Positions 10,816 through 23,340 of a DNA stretch of 64,000 bases are shown here, piece after piece. Every line of letters begins with the position of its first letter. Position 1 is the stretch's first letter. Source of the stretch: Acorus gramineus (Eukaryota; Streptophyta; Magnoliopsida; Acorales; Acoraceae); assembly GCA_030737835.1 (NCBI GenBank), contig CM060850.1, forward strand, positions 11,397,571-11,461,570. The letters are read 5' to 3'. Under the pieces are notes generated by a model. That model ran no database searches. It was given only the letters and a program-made list of their open reading frames with translations, and had not been told where the DNA came from. The translations under genes were made by a program, and so were the position numbers.

Positions 10816-12630
10816 TTGAAGGCCACTTCGTATAGAATATTGCAACCACTAGACAGTGATCTGCGCGCACAGGTATCTACGTACATGTAGGAACATATAT
10901 ATTGCTCTTTCTCTCTATGAATTTCTTTTGAGAGCTCATGGAGGTCAACTAATCTTTGCAGAGGCTGCCAGAACAGAGAGCCACTTCATAAACTATCTAG
11001 AGCTGTTGGCGAGGTCAAAGTATCAACTGAAGATCCAAATCCTCTAGGTGGAAAGTGACTCAAGATAGCCATCTATTGGCTCACTCATAGGTCCAAGGTG
11101 CCATGGAGGGTGCGCAGGTCATACAACTCTATTCAGGAGGACTGTCAACTCCTCCCCCAGCTTGCACTATCACACATATTTCGGGAAGGCAAGTCCTCTC
11201 CATTTATCTGATTTTGTGTTTGTTCATTAAAAATGGATTGTTACATATGGGTTCTTGTTGTTTTAGTGATTTGTTGCCATTTGTTTTCCAGATCCCACTC
11301 ATTAGGTACTACTGTCACTTGCATTTGTGTTTTTGATTTTTTTTGAAAAGTTGGTCAATGGAAGATATGCTTGATTGGGTGAGTTTCAGTGAGTCATTTG
11401 AGTGGAGGAATCTCTAAACTTGGGTGGGTGCCTGGTGGTGGAAGGTTGAAGGAATCTCTAAAATTCTTATTGATGAATTAGTATAATGTGATGTTGATTA
11501 GTTGTGCAGTTGTTAATAATGTAATGTGATTCTGGTTATTGAATTTTGTTCACAGGACTTAAATTTAAATTTGTGTCTCTGCAGAAGTATGCAAGCACAG
11601 AAAATGGGGGTGGAGTTTGTCTGTTGATAGAGATATTGCTTCGTCTTGGGAAACCTTCAAGGTTAGACCTTCTAATTTGATTGATCAAACAGAGCAATGT
11701 ATGTCAATTGGATTGATAGAGATATTTTTTTTTGGTAATTTATGTTCTGATAGTACTATGCAAATGTTTTTCTAGTTCAGTAGAATTAGTAATATCTGGC
11801 ATTGCACAATTTTTTTTTTCTAGTTATGTGGTGCACATTCAGGTGAGTGTAATTGATTTTTAGGGTAATCTTTAAATTTTGTGCAATCTGGATATTTTAT
11901 GATAAGAGTTCTTGCACTTACCATCTTCATGTTATAGAATATGTCAAAAACATCCTACCTCATGGTTAATTACAAAAATTTTGGTACTTTCCAGTGCTCA
12001 GACAAGCAGGACTACTTATATATTTTCAAGATTATACCAAAGGAAGGAGTACCTTCATGGTTAATTACAACAAACGAAGGTAATGGTATTCCTAATATAC
12101 CCATTTAACAAAGCGTAAGATCAATATTTATTCTTTCACACATATCGTTTGGTTGATGTAATAAAATTTATCGACTAATAATATATACGGTACAGTTTAA
12201 AGGAATATCCACCTATACCAAAGATAAAATAAATGAACTGTGGCTTGACTAGATCAATGTATTTTAAGAACACATGAAGTTGATGCTTATATAATACGTT
12301 CAATTTTTTGAGGTATTACAATCTCTTTTTGACTGTTCAACATTTTGTTCTTTTACTTAATTGTTATTGAATCTCAGGAGTTAATTATCTATTATTTTTA
12401 ATAATTTTTAGAAATTTTCTTTTATGTTATCTATGTACTTACTTCTTTTTTGCATTACATTGTGAGGGTCCTTTTGATTTTGATAATTATGTTTGTCATT
12501 TCATGTGGTTCTAAAATTTGTCTACATTATTGCAGTATTTTGTACAATGTGGTCGCCTTCCATGCTCGGCTCAAGCTGATCCTCTTGCAAATGAACAATT
12601 CTTTATGTAAATGCTTTGTAGATGAGTATC
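10816..12630. other. Spacer between the opposed ankyrin/PGG copies
   Basis: About 1.8 kb. A few exon-like pieces with no recognised product: about 10950-11190 is GC-richer, and 11586-11660 is bounded by CTCTGCAG and AAGGTTAG and open in two frames. Otherwise AT-rich. I cannot name a gene here. Confidence 0.4.
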
Positions 12631-13395
12631 CTACATGATGAAGGGGACACTAAAAATCATTAAGCAAACTACAATTGCTAGCCACATGCACTCATCAGAT
12701 ATCATCGCATACACCGCCGCCTCAAACGCCACTAGTGATCCACAATATGCATACCCCAACAAGGAACCGCTCATGAAAGTCGTGGAACTTAGTAATATTT
12801 CATGGTCACCCGTTGAGCCCCACAACAGAAGGGCTGCTAGTATCATGTAACAACACAAGAAAATGGTGTCGAACAACGTTGTTTTTTTGTGAGGTATTTG
12901 AATTTTGTGATCATAATTCTTACAATCACAGTTTTTTTGAAAACGTGATCAAAACAACCGTGATTAATGTTAAAAATTGTAATAGTTAATAAGAATACTA
13001 TAAAGGAAGACTTCTTTATGAGGTCTTTGAACAGCATGAAGGGCGTTGTGAAGCTGATAGTGGCCAAGAGCATCGCTTCCAATGCAATGGTCTTCATAAG
13101 AGCCCTCCGCATCTCCAAGTGGCATTTAAAGGTGATGTGAAGTGCGTTCCTACCGCACGCGTCTCATACCTCTCCCATATCCGGGCAGTGATCGAGGATC
13201 TTGCATGCCGCACGACAACTGCCGGTTTGGATGACTACAATGAATGGTGTGAGACCGACATTGTGTTTCACGTATGCAAGCGTTCTCTCAGTTGTGAGGA
13301 GCAAATCAGACATCTCCAGGGAAATGCTCCATGCTGCATGGTGCAAGGCATTCCTTCCCCCACATATCCACTTGCTTTATGTTTTATGAGATGAG
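12631..13395 (-). pseudogene. Ankyrin-repeat/PGG-domain gene fragment (copy 2, opposed)
   Basis: On the minus strand from about 13395: an ankyrin unit (NALHHAAWSISLEMSD, reading across a frame change), TGSCRAACKILDHCPDMGEV ending in a stop, then the PGG region (RRALMKTIALEAMLLATISF, FDTIFLCCYMILAALLLWG, then a last hydrophobic stretch ending near 12636). It is broken by a stop after MGEV, a frame change in the first unit, and an AT-rich insert of about 120 bp (12885-13005) in the PGG domain that copy 1 lacks. It keeps the uninterrupted MITE target site. It lies tail to tail with copy 1. Confidence 0.8.
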
Positions 13396-13566
13396 GTAAT
13401 TTGTTTAGCAGCATTCTTGTAATTTGTTCTAGATACATGTCTACTGTTTAGACTGGAAAGGTCAGGTTTTTGACCTATGGGCACTCATGCAAACCCATTC
13501 AATGAAATTGAATCAAATTGGTAAAATAATGCCAAATCATCGATATAAGAATTTTGAGGTGTATTT

Positions 13567-13860
13567 TTTTGAAAAAATGTTAGACTCAATCACATTTATC
13601 AATCAAAACATAGACCTTATATGTTTTTATTTTTTTAAATATAGTAAACATCATCTAATGAGGTATATGCTTTAATAAAATTATATATCTCTCCTTTTTT
13701 AGTTAATTAAATCCATTTTTAGTAAGTATAAGAAAATATTTAATGTGGTATGTACAACATCTAAAAAGGTATATGTTTCACTGGATTTCTAATGTGATAT
13801 ATAAGACTGTATTTTGAACTAAAAAAAATTGAGTGTTGCAACACTCAATTTTTAGTGGTT
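13567..13860. mobile_element. MITE, TGTTACACGCAGTC family
   Basis: Closely matches 49090-49375 along its length: both run from AATGTTAGACTC, through TAGTAAACATCATCTAATGA and AAGAAAATATTTAATGTGGT, to an end reading GAGTG...AACACTC. Two insertions of one family about 35 kb apart. Confidence 0.65.
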
Positions 13861-13929
13861 GTATTAACACACCCAACTGAGCTGCCCGACCAAATCCAAC
13901 AACACTCTTTTCCTTCATAAGTAGCAATA

Positions 13930-16900
13930 ATGATTTTTGGGCCCCAATTGATAGACCCCATTTTAAGCCCCATGAGGTGGTAAGTATGAATTTCCTATAT
14001 TATCCTCTCACAATTAATCTCTTCGTTGTTTTCATAACCGGTCCAATAATTACGGGGTTAGTTATGATATGGAGATCACTTTCTTTTCTCGAATATACGA
14101 ATTCAATTGCACGTTCAAGAAAATAAAAAATCACGAGTTTCATTTGTTTTTTCTGATTGTTCTCTCGCAACGAAAACAAACATCAAATTTTTTTTCATTC
14201 ATATTTGATCGGCGGAGAAGAGAAGAGAAAAACGAGTTTCGTTTTTGTTTTTGTGCGATCTGTTTGTGGTGCAAGCATTCAGGTTAGGCCAATCGAAACA
14301 CTAAAAAATTAATGATTTAGAATTTTTAGATCCAGTTTATTCGGTGAAAATGAAAACAAACATGGTAATCGTTATTTTTTTTCAGTTTGATCGGTTGAGA
14401 ATATAAGAATTACACGATTGTGGTGGAAACAATGGCAATCCATTCAGGTTAGACTGTTTTCGATCTGAATAATTAAATTTGATCTGATTTTTTTAACTGT
14501 TCCTTTGAATCATCATATAATTTTTTTTATACATAATTTAATTTAAATTAAGATACGTGTGGTGTATCTGAATTCTGATGCGTTCTTGTGTTTTACATTC
14601 AAGCCTGTATAATCAGTTTTTTAGTGGTGTGTATATATATATTTATGCATATTAAGTCATTCAGCATATTTTATAGCATTGAATGATTAGTATTCAACCC
14701 ATTAGATTCAATCTTCGGTAGTATCAAATGTGTAGATGTTAATTCCAATTCCAGATACATGTGTATCTTGATGTTGTTTTCTAGCCCAATTGAAGTTTGA
14801 TTTATTATTTATATAGATTTGATTGATGCCTATCTGATTAATATTCAATTGCTTATTGTCGTATGTATATAAAGGCTTGAATGACTTTCATTGAAAATCT
14901 ATGTGTGTTTTGCTAATTAGCTTGTAGACCATGAAATTGTTTATTTTTTATTTTATTGATTTTTCGTCATTACTTTGAATCATTATATACATTAATTGAA
15001 TCTGAATTTTATTTTAAATTCAGATACATGGGCTGTATCTTGATTTTCATGCATTGTTGTGTACCAAGTATGATCTGTACAATGATTTATGATTGTGTGT
15101 TTGTGTATAATTATGCATAATGTGTCATTCATCATATTTTTTAGCTTTATATCAGTATTATTCGACTCATTCAGATTGAAGATTTTGAAATACACTAGAC
15201 ATTCACTTGTATAGAATGTGTATTTGTTAATTCAAATTCTAGATACATCTGTATCTGAATTTGAATTCAGCCCATTTTTTTAAGGTTGTTATTTTTATTT
15301 TTATGGATTTGATTAATATATAGCTGATTAATATGTAATTGCTTATTGTTGGCATTTTGAAGACCTTTTATGAATTTTCTATACAGTTCTGAGTAGCATG
15401 TAGATCATATTTGTTCATTTGGATTTTCAGATACATTATTGTATCTTAATTGATAACATGTGGTTGATGTTCTTTTTTTTCACCAGGCAATGATGGTGAT
15501 TTTGTGGACACATGTGAAGACTCAATTCATTTGGATGACATCAATGATCCATGTTATGTGAAAACCAGTTTGTTGAAGGAATTGTTTGTTGTGGCTGATC
15601 AGCAAAATGTAGAAGAGATTGTCTGAATGTCTGAATGCCTTTAGCTCAACTCTATTGCTGCAAATGTTTCAAATATTCCGTGCACTGTAGATCTGTACTC
15701 GGGATAGTATGCCCAGTTTCTTATTTGTTCAGCAACTCCGTCTTTTTTTGCTTTTGCATAATTTGTACAACATCCAGATGCAGTTAAAATGTCTAATACA
15801 GTATCATACACATGACATTGTCTTTTCTATACAAATAGTGGACAAACATTGTCTTTTTGTGTATTAAGATACATGTGTATCTTAAAAATGAAATCAAGAG
15901 TTTCTAAACAAATATAAGAGAGATCAAAACTATATATACCATCTATATTTCAGATACATATGAACAGCCAGATTGCACACAAATAAATGCTATCAAATGT
16001 TTGTTTTTTCAGATATAGCCAAAGGATTTAACCATGTTTTATATAACAATTTCAGATACAAATGATTCAGATACATACAATTTTTACAAGAGCATTAATC
16101 TATTTTCATCAAGGGATTTACAGAAACAGTTGAGTAATCCAAAATATAAGATTGAAGTTTTTAATACACAACACATTCTGATTCATGGCTACTTGTTAAT
16201 AGCTTGTAATGTGACTATTAGGTTCTCTGTTACTACATAATTGCTTCAGATTCATATTTATTTGATAATAGGTTTTCAGATACATGTACAGTTGATTAAG
16301 ATACATGGATTGTTTACAAAAAAATAAGATATATTCATCAAACAATGCATGTTAATTATCAAAGATAATATAATAATTCATGATCTACATGCATATGATA
16401 TTTCAAACATTTCATTTGGCTACTATTAATTGCTCAGTTAACCAGATTTTGTTTCACTGAATCATGAAACAATTGCACATTATATAAAATTTTCAGATAC
16501 ATGTATCTGACTTATGTTTTTGTTTCATCAGAAGCGAAATATGCACACGAGAAAACCCTAAACATTCGAAAAATGTAATTTCATTTTCCTTTAGTCTTGA
16601 TACATTGGCAGACGAAGACAATGTATCAGAAAACAATCTCATAATATATTAGAGATTAATGACAATGTATCTTGATACACATTTTTTTTTTATTCAGATG
16701 CATGTATCTGAATCACTGATTTCAAATCATTTTTTTTTATTTCAGATGCAAGTATTTGAAACAATGATTCTTCAAATGGATATCAGATACAATCAGATTA
16801 ACAAGAGTCGAGATAATCGAAGGAAATCGTTTTATATATTATTTTGAAAAAAAAAAGATTTCATCTAATAAGAAGTGCAAAAAAAAAAAAAAATGCGACC

Positions 16901-17345
16901 TCTTTATCGTATACAAACGACCTGTTTTTTTTTGTCAAAAAAAAAAACAAATACAAAGCGACAGTTATGTTTCGATTGGCGGAAGAAATCTATCTTTTTT
17001 TATTCACCATTGTTGACGGTTTGTTGGGGAAGAGAATCAGATGAATTGAAATCTTGATCGTCTAATTTTTTTCTTTTTTTTCATTCTTATGATTTTGTCC
17101 AAATTGAAACCCTAACATTTAAATTTTTTTAAAATATGTTAATTCAGGGAGAGGAATTAATGATGCCCCCATTTGTGGGATTCGGTTACGATTTTAATGA
17201 GGATATTAGCCAGTTGGAAGTTATTTTTTAAAATTATAAGAAGGGTAGTTTTGTCATTGACATTTTGTTGGTTTGAAAAAGTCAAACAGGGAATCAATAG
17301 GAGAGTGCCACCTATTGGAGCTCATAAATGGAGCTTAATTGTCGG
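13930..17345. mobile_element. Candidate Mutator-like element with repeated GATACATGTATC motifs
   Basis: Ends look inverted: AGACCCCATTTTAAGCCCC...GAGGTGG on the left, against the reverse complement of the right, AAGCTCCATTTATGAGCTCC...AGGTGG. Mirror-like T-rich leader regions lie at about 14060-14300 and 16840-17060. Between 14550 and 16800 I count about 16 copies of AGATACATG or its palindrome AGATACATGTATCT. The only coding-looking stretch is about 15487-15626, preceded by an acceptor-like TTTCACCAG and reading GNDGDFVDTCEDSIHLDD onward to a stop; I do not recognise it. Boundaries and class are inference: ends are only about two-thirds alike by eye and I could not fix a target duplication. 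It could also be two or more nested elements. Confidence 0.45.
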
Positions 17346-17487
17346 GACCCAGGTAGCAGCACTGCATAAATAGTCCCTGGGGCCTTGAAATTTCTTTTGG
17401 GCCCGCGCCCAGCCCAGCCTGGGCTCAGTCCTAGCAAGCCCATGGCCATCTCTAATTTTGAGTAGATGGGGCGCTTTGTTGAGTTCA

Positions 17488-17793
17488 GATCCACTCAGGA
17501 GTGACTTCGATCGGTTCTGTCAGTATCAAACTGTACAACCTATTAATCGAATTACACAATATATGAGTCGAATTGTGCAGTTAATTTGTTGAGTACATGT
17601 TCACTCTTCTATTGGATACTGAAGATACTTAGGAATCCATGCTTTATTCAATAGCTGATTGAATCTAACAAAAGAGTGGAATATGTACATAATAATTGAC
17701 TGTGCAGTTCGATTCATAGGATGTGTAGTTTGATTAATGAGCTGTACAGTTCGGTATTCACATGACTGACCAAAACCAATTCTGATTGGATCC
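17488..17793. mobile_element. Hairpin MITE with GATCCAATCAG-type ends
   Basis: The left GATCCACTCAG pairs with the reverse complement of the right, GATCCAATCAG. Inside, GTCAGTATCAAACTGTACAA pairs with a diverged GTCA...TACCGAACTGTACAG, and further inner words (TCGAATTACACAATATATGA / TCATAGGATGTGTAGTTTGA) also pair, so nearly the whole 306 bp folds back. No coding. Confidence 0.65.
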
Positions 17794-18335
17794 AAACTTC
17801 ACTTTGTGTGCTTTGATATTGCTTTATCATATATTATGGATTTATTAATATTAAAATGTTACTTTTTAGAGGTGAAATTATAATTTAGGCACTGAATACA
17901 CTCAATTAATTAGTCATTCATGCAGGTTATATGAACTTTTTTAGATGAGTATACAGTGATTAAGAAAAATACAAGAAAATATGTATTCAATTCATTCATA
18001 TATATTTCATTTTTTTGTGATCATGAATGTATAAACTTTATTAAATAATCATATATCTTTAAAAAAATGTATGAATTATAAATTTTTAATATTATGTTAT
18101 TAATAGAAATGTATAATGGTCATAAAAAATAAATCCATGATTCTCAAAATATTATCAATTTTTTCTACTCTCTTTACACTTCTCACATGTTTTGGTTCAA
18201 TGTACTTCTATAAAATTAAATTTTACACTCCAACGATTTATCTACATCTCTTACTTAAAATATATAAAAAAAGGAATCACGTGTTTTATCAAATTTAATA
18301 TATACATCGTTAGTGAAATGAGACTGCGTGTAACA

Positions 18336-20380
18336 TTAATTCCTTATTATCATGAAGGCCAGCTACACTGAATTCTCGAACACCAACCATATTAAAGCTA
18401 CGAAATCCAAAAAAAATATTCAGTCTTTATTCAGCTGCTGTCCATCTCTAGAATTACTCTTCCAACAATCTTCTCGTGAGTGCTATAAAACAAGAATGAC
18501 ACACCTCTCCCTAACCAACAAAATATAATGAAACCCGTGAGTGATGATTCATACAAAAAGCACAAAAAACATGTCACATTCTGACTTTTTTGGCCGTCCA
18601 TTTCAAAAGTACACAAACATATATCTCCCTGGGTCATTTTCAGAACCATGAAGAGAAAAGATTGATTTCATCAATTAATCAACAGAGACAATATACTTCA
18701 AATCTGCTTTGATTGTTTTTAACAAAACAAAACAAAAAAAAACATTACCAGTTAGTCAACATAGGTCTTTTAAATTATAAACAAATGATTGCCGACATCC
18801 GAGACTATAGTTGTTTAAGTTCTTTTTTTGTTTGTTAATGACAATTCGATGCAGATCAATTGAGGGTTTTATTAGATTTTACTTAAGAGAGAATGATTTC
18901 GTTGATGCTAGGGATTGATAGGAGTCCTTTTTTTTTTGTTTTTTTTTTGGCCAGAGGTTTCCTCGTAGGTCTCAAGTTCGAATATATCAATTCCTTGTCA
19001 CAAAATAAAAAAAAGATAGTATGAATAAAATTTACATATTTCTACTGAGTAGATTATATCATTTTTCACTGAATTCAACACACTTAGCCATTCTTGCAAT
19101 ACATTTTGCAATCCCCGTGCACTACTAGATTAAGAAAATGCAAAAAGTAGGTACTGAGTTGAAGGATATATTTTAATTTTTTTTGTTTATCTATGAAATA
19201 TGCATTTTATCAAGTCATGTTAAAAGACTACAAAAGGAACTGGATAATGACTGTCTTTAGACATTTTTCTTTCCATTTAACAAAAATTTTCAATGCTCCA
19301 TCATCCAAAAGGACATCACTCGCAAACCTGTCTAATTTGTTGTTGCTATTAATTGTACCTTTTGAAGTAGGGATAAGGGAGACCACCTCATATTACTTTA
19401 CATCAATTCACTTACGGGAAGAGCAGAGTTTTCATGTCAGAAGGACAAAAAGAAGCAAAAACACAATAGCTAGCATACCCACTAATAAAAACCTGACATT
19501 CTAGGAAATTTTATACATAATAAAATTTATTTTGGGGTATATGATTATACCGGCATAAGTGGGTATAATAGTGAAATAAATGATTTTGTGTTTGGTTGTG
19601 TTTAAATTATTCTCGTTGGGAAATATAATAACAAAATTTTTGTTCTTTGGATAAAATGTGAATAATTATGGATAATGATTTATAAAATGTGAAAAATGAT
19701 GATAATTGATTTGACAGATAATTTATAAGAGGTGATGACAGTTGATTTAACAGTAGATCCACATATTCTTTGGATAAAATAATCTGGAATAATTTAAATT
19801 CTAAAGGTTGGCTGGAATCCATATATCACTTTATATAAGTTTATCGAGACATACATTATCCATGGGTATTCAACGCACCCAAACATCCAAATTCTCCTAT
19901 TCTGCTTTATTCCATGTTATTCAGTCCCCTATTCCACATCCAAACGGGGAAAAATAAATTCAATTTGTAACCATTCATCACTTGCACAACTCAATCTTTT
20001 TTCTCATTTAGATAGCGATATAAATTATTCTATGATAAAAAACTATTCAAGTATAGATAAAGAATAAATCATATTTTATTTTATTGTGTTTTTAATTATT
20101 CTCGTTGGAAAACGTGATAATGAAGTTTTTCTTGTTTGATTGACTATGGATAAATTGTGAATAACATGTGAATAAAATGTGAGTAAAGATTTATAAAAGA
20201 TGAAAAAATGATTTATAAGTGGTGATGATAGATAATTTAACATGTGAGTCTCTTTATATCAATATAATAGATTGTGTGGAATAACACAATTTCAAATGAG
20301 ATCTGAAATACAATATCAACTTATTTCTATGTATTCTGATATAGCTATACCAACATATTCATTGCAAATAAACATTTTTT
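18336..20380. other. Non-coding upstream part of unit A with MITE relics
   Basis: No gene. Two copies of an AT-rich MITE with ATTATTCTCGTTGG and GTGATGATAG-type words lie at about 19550-19940 and 20080-20290. Inverted relatives lie at about 28840-29000 and 29140-29310 before unit B. A box-B-like GTTCGAAT near 18976 might be a SINE scrap. Confidence 0.4.
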
Positions 20381-20703
20381 TTAAAATCATTCACTGCTTT
20401 TTCTTCTTATTCCTCCTCTATTCCACTACCCCCCAAAAAAAAAAGTCACACCAACACAGCATCTCCTGCAAAACCAAATAATAATTTCATTCATTCCCTT
20501 TGATTACACAAAAAAATAAATCGCATTCATTGCTGCTTGTTTGCAGCTGACTAGCTTTCACATGAAGCACATAACTCCTAAAGAGATCATCAGTCATGTG
20601 TTCCTACAGAATTTAAAAGTAAAGCAACAACAAAGTTAAAAAGATAGAATAGATTGAGAGATAACGTGGGAATCATAAATCAATTCTCAGGTACTTCCAA
20701 CAC

Positions 20704-20709
20704 TATAAA
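20704..20709 (+). promoter_or_regulatory. TATA box of the Ole e 1/proline-rich gene
   Basis: TATAAA within CACTATAAAACCCCC, 51 bp before the ATG at 20760. The same word is kept in copy B (30515-30520). This spacing would put the transcript start near 20735 and leave a short leader. Confidence 0.75.
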
Positions 20710-20759
20710 ACCCCCAGCAAAGCATAACAATACAAACCCAGAAACCACAAACCTAAAGT

Positions 20760-21767
20760 ATGGGCAACATCAATATCAATATCATCTGCTTCATAATTCT
20801 CAGTCTCAGCTTCACCTTCCACACCTCCTCAGCCAGGCATGCCAAGAACCAACCATCTGCAGTTGTGGTAGGGAAGGTCTACTGTGACACTTGTTTCCGT
20901 CGGGAATTCTCAAAGAACAGCCATCTCATCCACGGTATCCTATTTTTTACGACATTTCATCAGATTTTCACACAGGTAACAAATCCATAACACCACCTAA
21001 TTATCACTCACCAACACGTACGCCTTTCAGGAGCTTCTGTTGTAGTTGAATGTGAAGACCTGAAACAGAACCTCAGCTTCCGAAGAGAAACCAAGACGGA
21101 CGGACTCGGCACGTTCCGAGTCCGCCTCCCCACCGCGGTCAAGGATCACATCCAGAGCTGCTCGGCGAAGCTGATAACCAGCAGCGACCCCTTCTGCGCC
21201 ATCCCTACTTCCACAAAAGCTTCGTCGCTAAATCTGAAATTGAAGACAAAAGACGTCCATGTCTTCTCCGCCGGACTCTTCTCTTTCAAGCCATTGACAC
21301 AACCCGAGATGTGTGATCAGAAGCCAGAATTCAGTCAAGAATTGCCACAGTTTCCAACACTCCCACCTTTACCGACGCTTCCGAAACTACCACAGTTGCC
21401 AACTCTGCTGAATTTCAGATCACAAACAAAGAAGCCTATAGTCTCTGCTCCAACAGACCAAAAAGAGGAGCAACCGGCATCCGTACCCACATTGCCATCT
21501 CCGCCCACCGTGCCGAACCCGTTTCAGCCCCCGTCGTTCCTGCCTAACCCTCTACAGTCTCCAGTGTTGCCCAACCCTCTACAACCCCCGCCGGCGTTGC
21601 CCAACCCTCTACAGCCCCCGCCGGCCACTTTTCTACCTCCGAATCCATTTAGGCAGCCATCGCCTCCTCCGGCCTTCCGCTTCCCTCCATTCGCATTCCC
21701 GTTCCCTCCCTTGTCTTTCTTCCCCGGTGCTCCGCCGGCTGTTCCGTCAGAAAAGAAAACTCCATGA
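20760..21767 (+). CDS. Secreted Pollen Ole e 1 / proline-rich extensin-like protein, 2 exons
   Basis: Exons 20760-20934 and 21031-21767, with a 96-bp GT-AG intron, give 303 residues. Seen: a signal peptide (1-25, ending TSSA), then an Ole e 1 domain about 34-153 with the hallmark VYCDTC and further cysteines (VECED, QSC, PFC, EMC), giving six that probably form three disulfides. A proline-rich tail follows (154-303) with repeats such as LPTLPKLPQLPTL and PNPLQPP, ending SEKKTP. Such proteins are exported to the cell wall or extracellular matrix, where the tail may bind wall polymers; the Ole e 1 fold is common in pollen, root and stress-induced wall proteins. It has a good TATA box 51 bp upstream. 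Duplicate copy B (30572-31443) is broken. The substrate or partner is not evident. Confidence 0.92.
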
Positions 21768-22339
21768 TTGAGAGAATCAGCTCAATAACATCCTTGGCTG
21801 CATCATATCATAACAGTACATGTCTTCTAGTTATTTTTCTTTTGTTATGGGTAAGGTTAGGAAATAAATAAATTAGTTAAGATGCCATGGCATACTGTAC
21901 CAAGAAGAGATGTCAAAGATGTAGCTTTATATAAATATCAGCTTTTATTACTTTCTCATCTTGCAAAATCGAATGATTCTATTAGAGACAGAATGATATG
22001 TCCAACGCTACATGCAAGTTTAGCGACATGAAATATATATCCTTTTAAAATAATCAAATTTGGTTGACCTATAAAAAATGATTGTCTGTGATCCTTGACA
22101 AAATTATTCAAATGATTCTCTCTTGCTAATTAGCTGTTAGTCCTGTCAAATGTGGATGATTTGGGGCTTAAAAAGGGGACCCAGTCCACAAAACAGTTGA
22201 CTTTGAACCATGGGCCACTACTGATATGGCTTCAGGCTTGGGCTCTGTGATTAGGCCCATTTCATATATGGGCCTGCCCAAACTCGAAGATCCATCTTAA
22301 ATAAATAAAAAAAAAGGTACGCATTCCATTGATTTAAAT

Positions 22340-22500
22340 ATATACTCTTTTTTTTTTTTTTTTTTTTTGTGAAAGCATATAATACATTAAAGAAGAAAAT
22401 ATACCTAAAAAAAAACTAAAATACAATGATGAGATTGCAGGAATGACTCTCCGTGACATTTCCTTCAGTATCAAGATAATCTCATAGCTAACCCCAGGTT
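22340..22500. repeat. Poly-T-led repeat, retroposon 3' end on minus strand possible
   Basis: A run of more than 20 T precedes GTGAAAGCATATAATACATTAAAG. The same text is found in unit B at about 33045-33200, so it was present before the duplication. A poly-T start suggests a retroposon tail on the minus strand, but I see no body that names it. Confidence 0.35.
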
Positions 22501-22834
22501 GTAGCAGGTTGGTTGGGTCTCAGACATACTCTTAAAATGATGCACAATACATATTTATAAAAACAAAGGAGATTGTAATTATTCATACAATTTTTTTTAA
22601 TTATTACCTAAACTTTCTTAATAATGTATAATAAAGTAATCTGATTGTAAGCTGAAAGCATCTCTAACATCTTAGTGTTAAGTTGTTACATAACATGTAA
22701 AAATGTTATTCCTATAGAGATGTTAAAAAAGAGTTAAATATGGCCCCTCATTTTTTTTTTAACTTGCTATATTAATATAAGTATACTATTATGAAATTAT
22801 GAAATATCGGAAGATCTGATTATATAACATATAG

Positions 22835-23041
22835 GCTTTATGTCCATAAGAGGTTGTATAAGTTCAACCCGCATTTAACACGGTGGTGATGGACACCCCT
22901 CGTCATACGGGGGACTAAGTTTCCATTCCTTCCGGAGGCAGGAGAGAAAAACAGCCCTCTGTGCTGTGTACGTGTGTGGGCTATATGCCACAAGTATGTG
23001 TTGCCCAATCTGGGCCTCTCTATACAAAAAAAAAAAAAAAT
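22835..23041 (+). mobile_element. Poly-A-tailed retroposon fragment, unclassified
   Basis: A GC-richer 190-bp stretch (CCCTCGTCATACGGGGGACT, CTGTGCTGTGTACGTGTGTG) ends in an A15 tail in an otherwise AT-rich region. This looks like a LINE 3' end or a SINE. No convincing pol III boxes, so I leave it open. Confidence 0.35.
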
Positions 23042-23340
23042 CACTCAAATTCAAATAGCCACCAAAAATTTAGTTTTTGAGCATTTACACAAAAATAAAT
23101 AACCAAACATTAACACATATTGAAATGAAAAACACAAATTGAAAAAAATAAAAAACACAGATTGAAAAAAATAATAATAACAAACTTATCCAAGGATTCA
23201 AAACACAGATTCAAAACACATATTGATGATGGAAAATAAATATCAAAACAAAAAATGTTTTCCATATCATCCTATACCATTGAAGACTTGCAAGTATGCC
23301 ATATGTAAACCACAATTACCAATTAGAGTCAATTATAAAA

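Larger units (their letters stand above)
18100..22670. repeat. Segmental duplication, unit A (partner at about 29340-33355)
   Basis: Blocks shared in the same order with unit B: a MITE relic (18130-18335 / 29355-29550); the tract from AAGGCCAGCTA to GAGTGCTATAAAACAAGAA (18355-18500 / 29808-29950); the promoter and the whole Ole e 1 gene (about 20390-21780 / 30245-31450); the 3' flank with AATGTGGATGATTT (22150 / 31885); and the tail with GGTTGGTTGGGTCTCAGACA (22507 / 33208). Unit A carries the intact gene. Confidence 0.85.

Noticed and set aside
14551-16800. CRISPR-like array (repeated GATACATG words)
   Set aside because: Irregular spacing, imperfect palindromic units and a plant nuclear context rule out CRISPR.
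19193-19504. 103-codon open frame upstream of the Ole e 1 gene
   Set aside because: No motif, no counterpart kept open in duplicated unit B.
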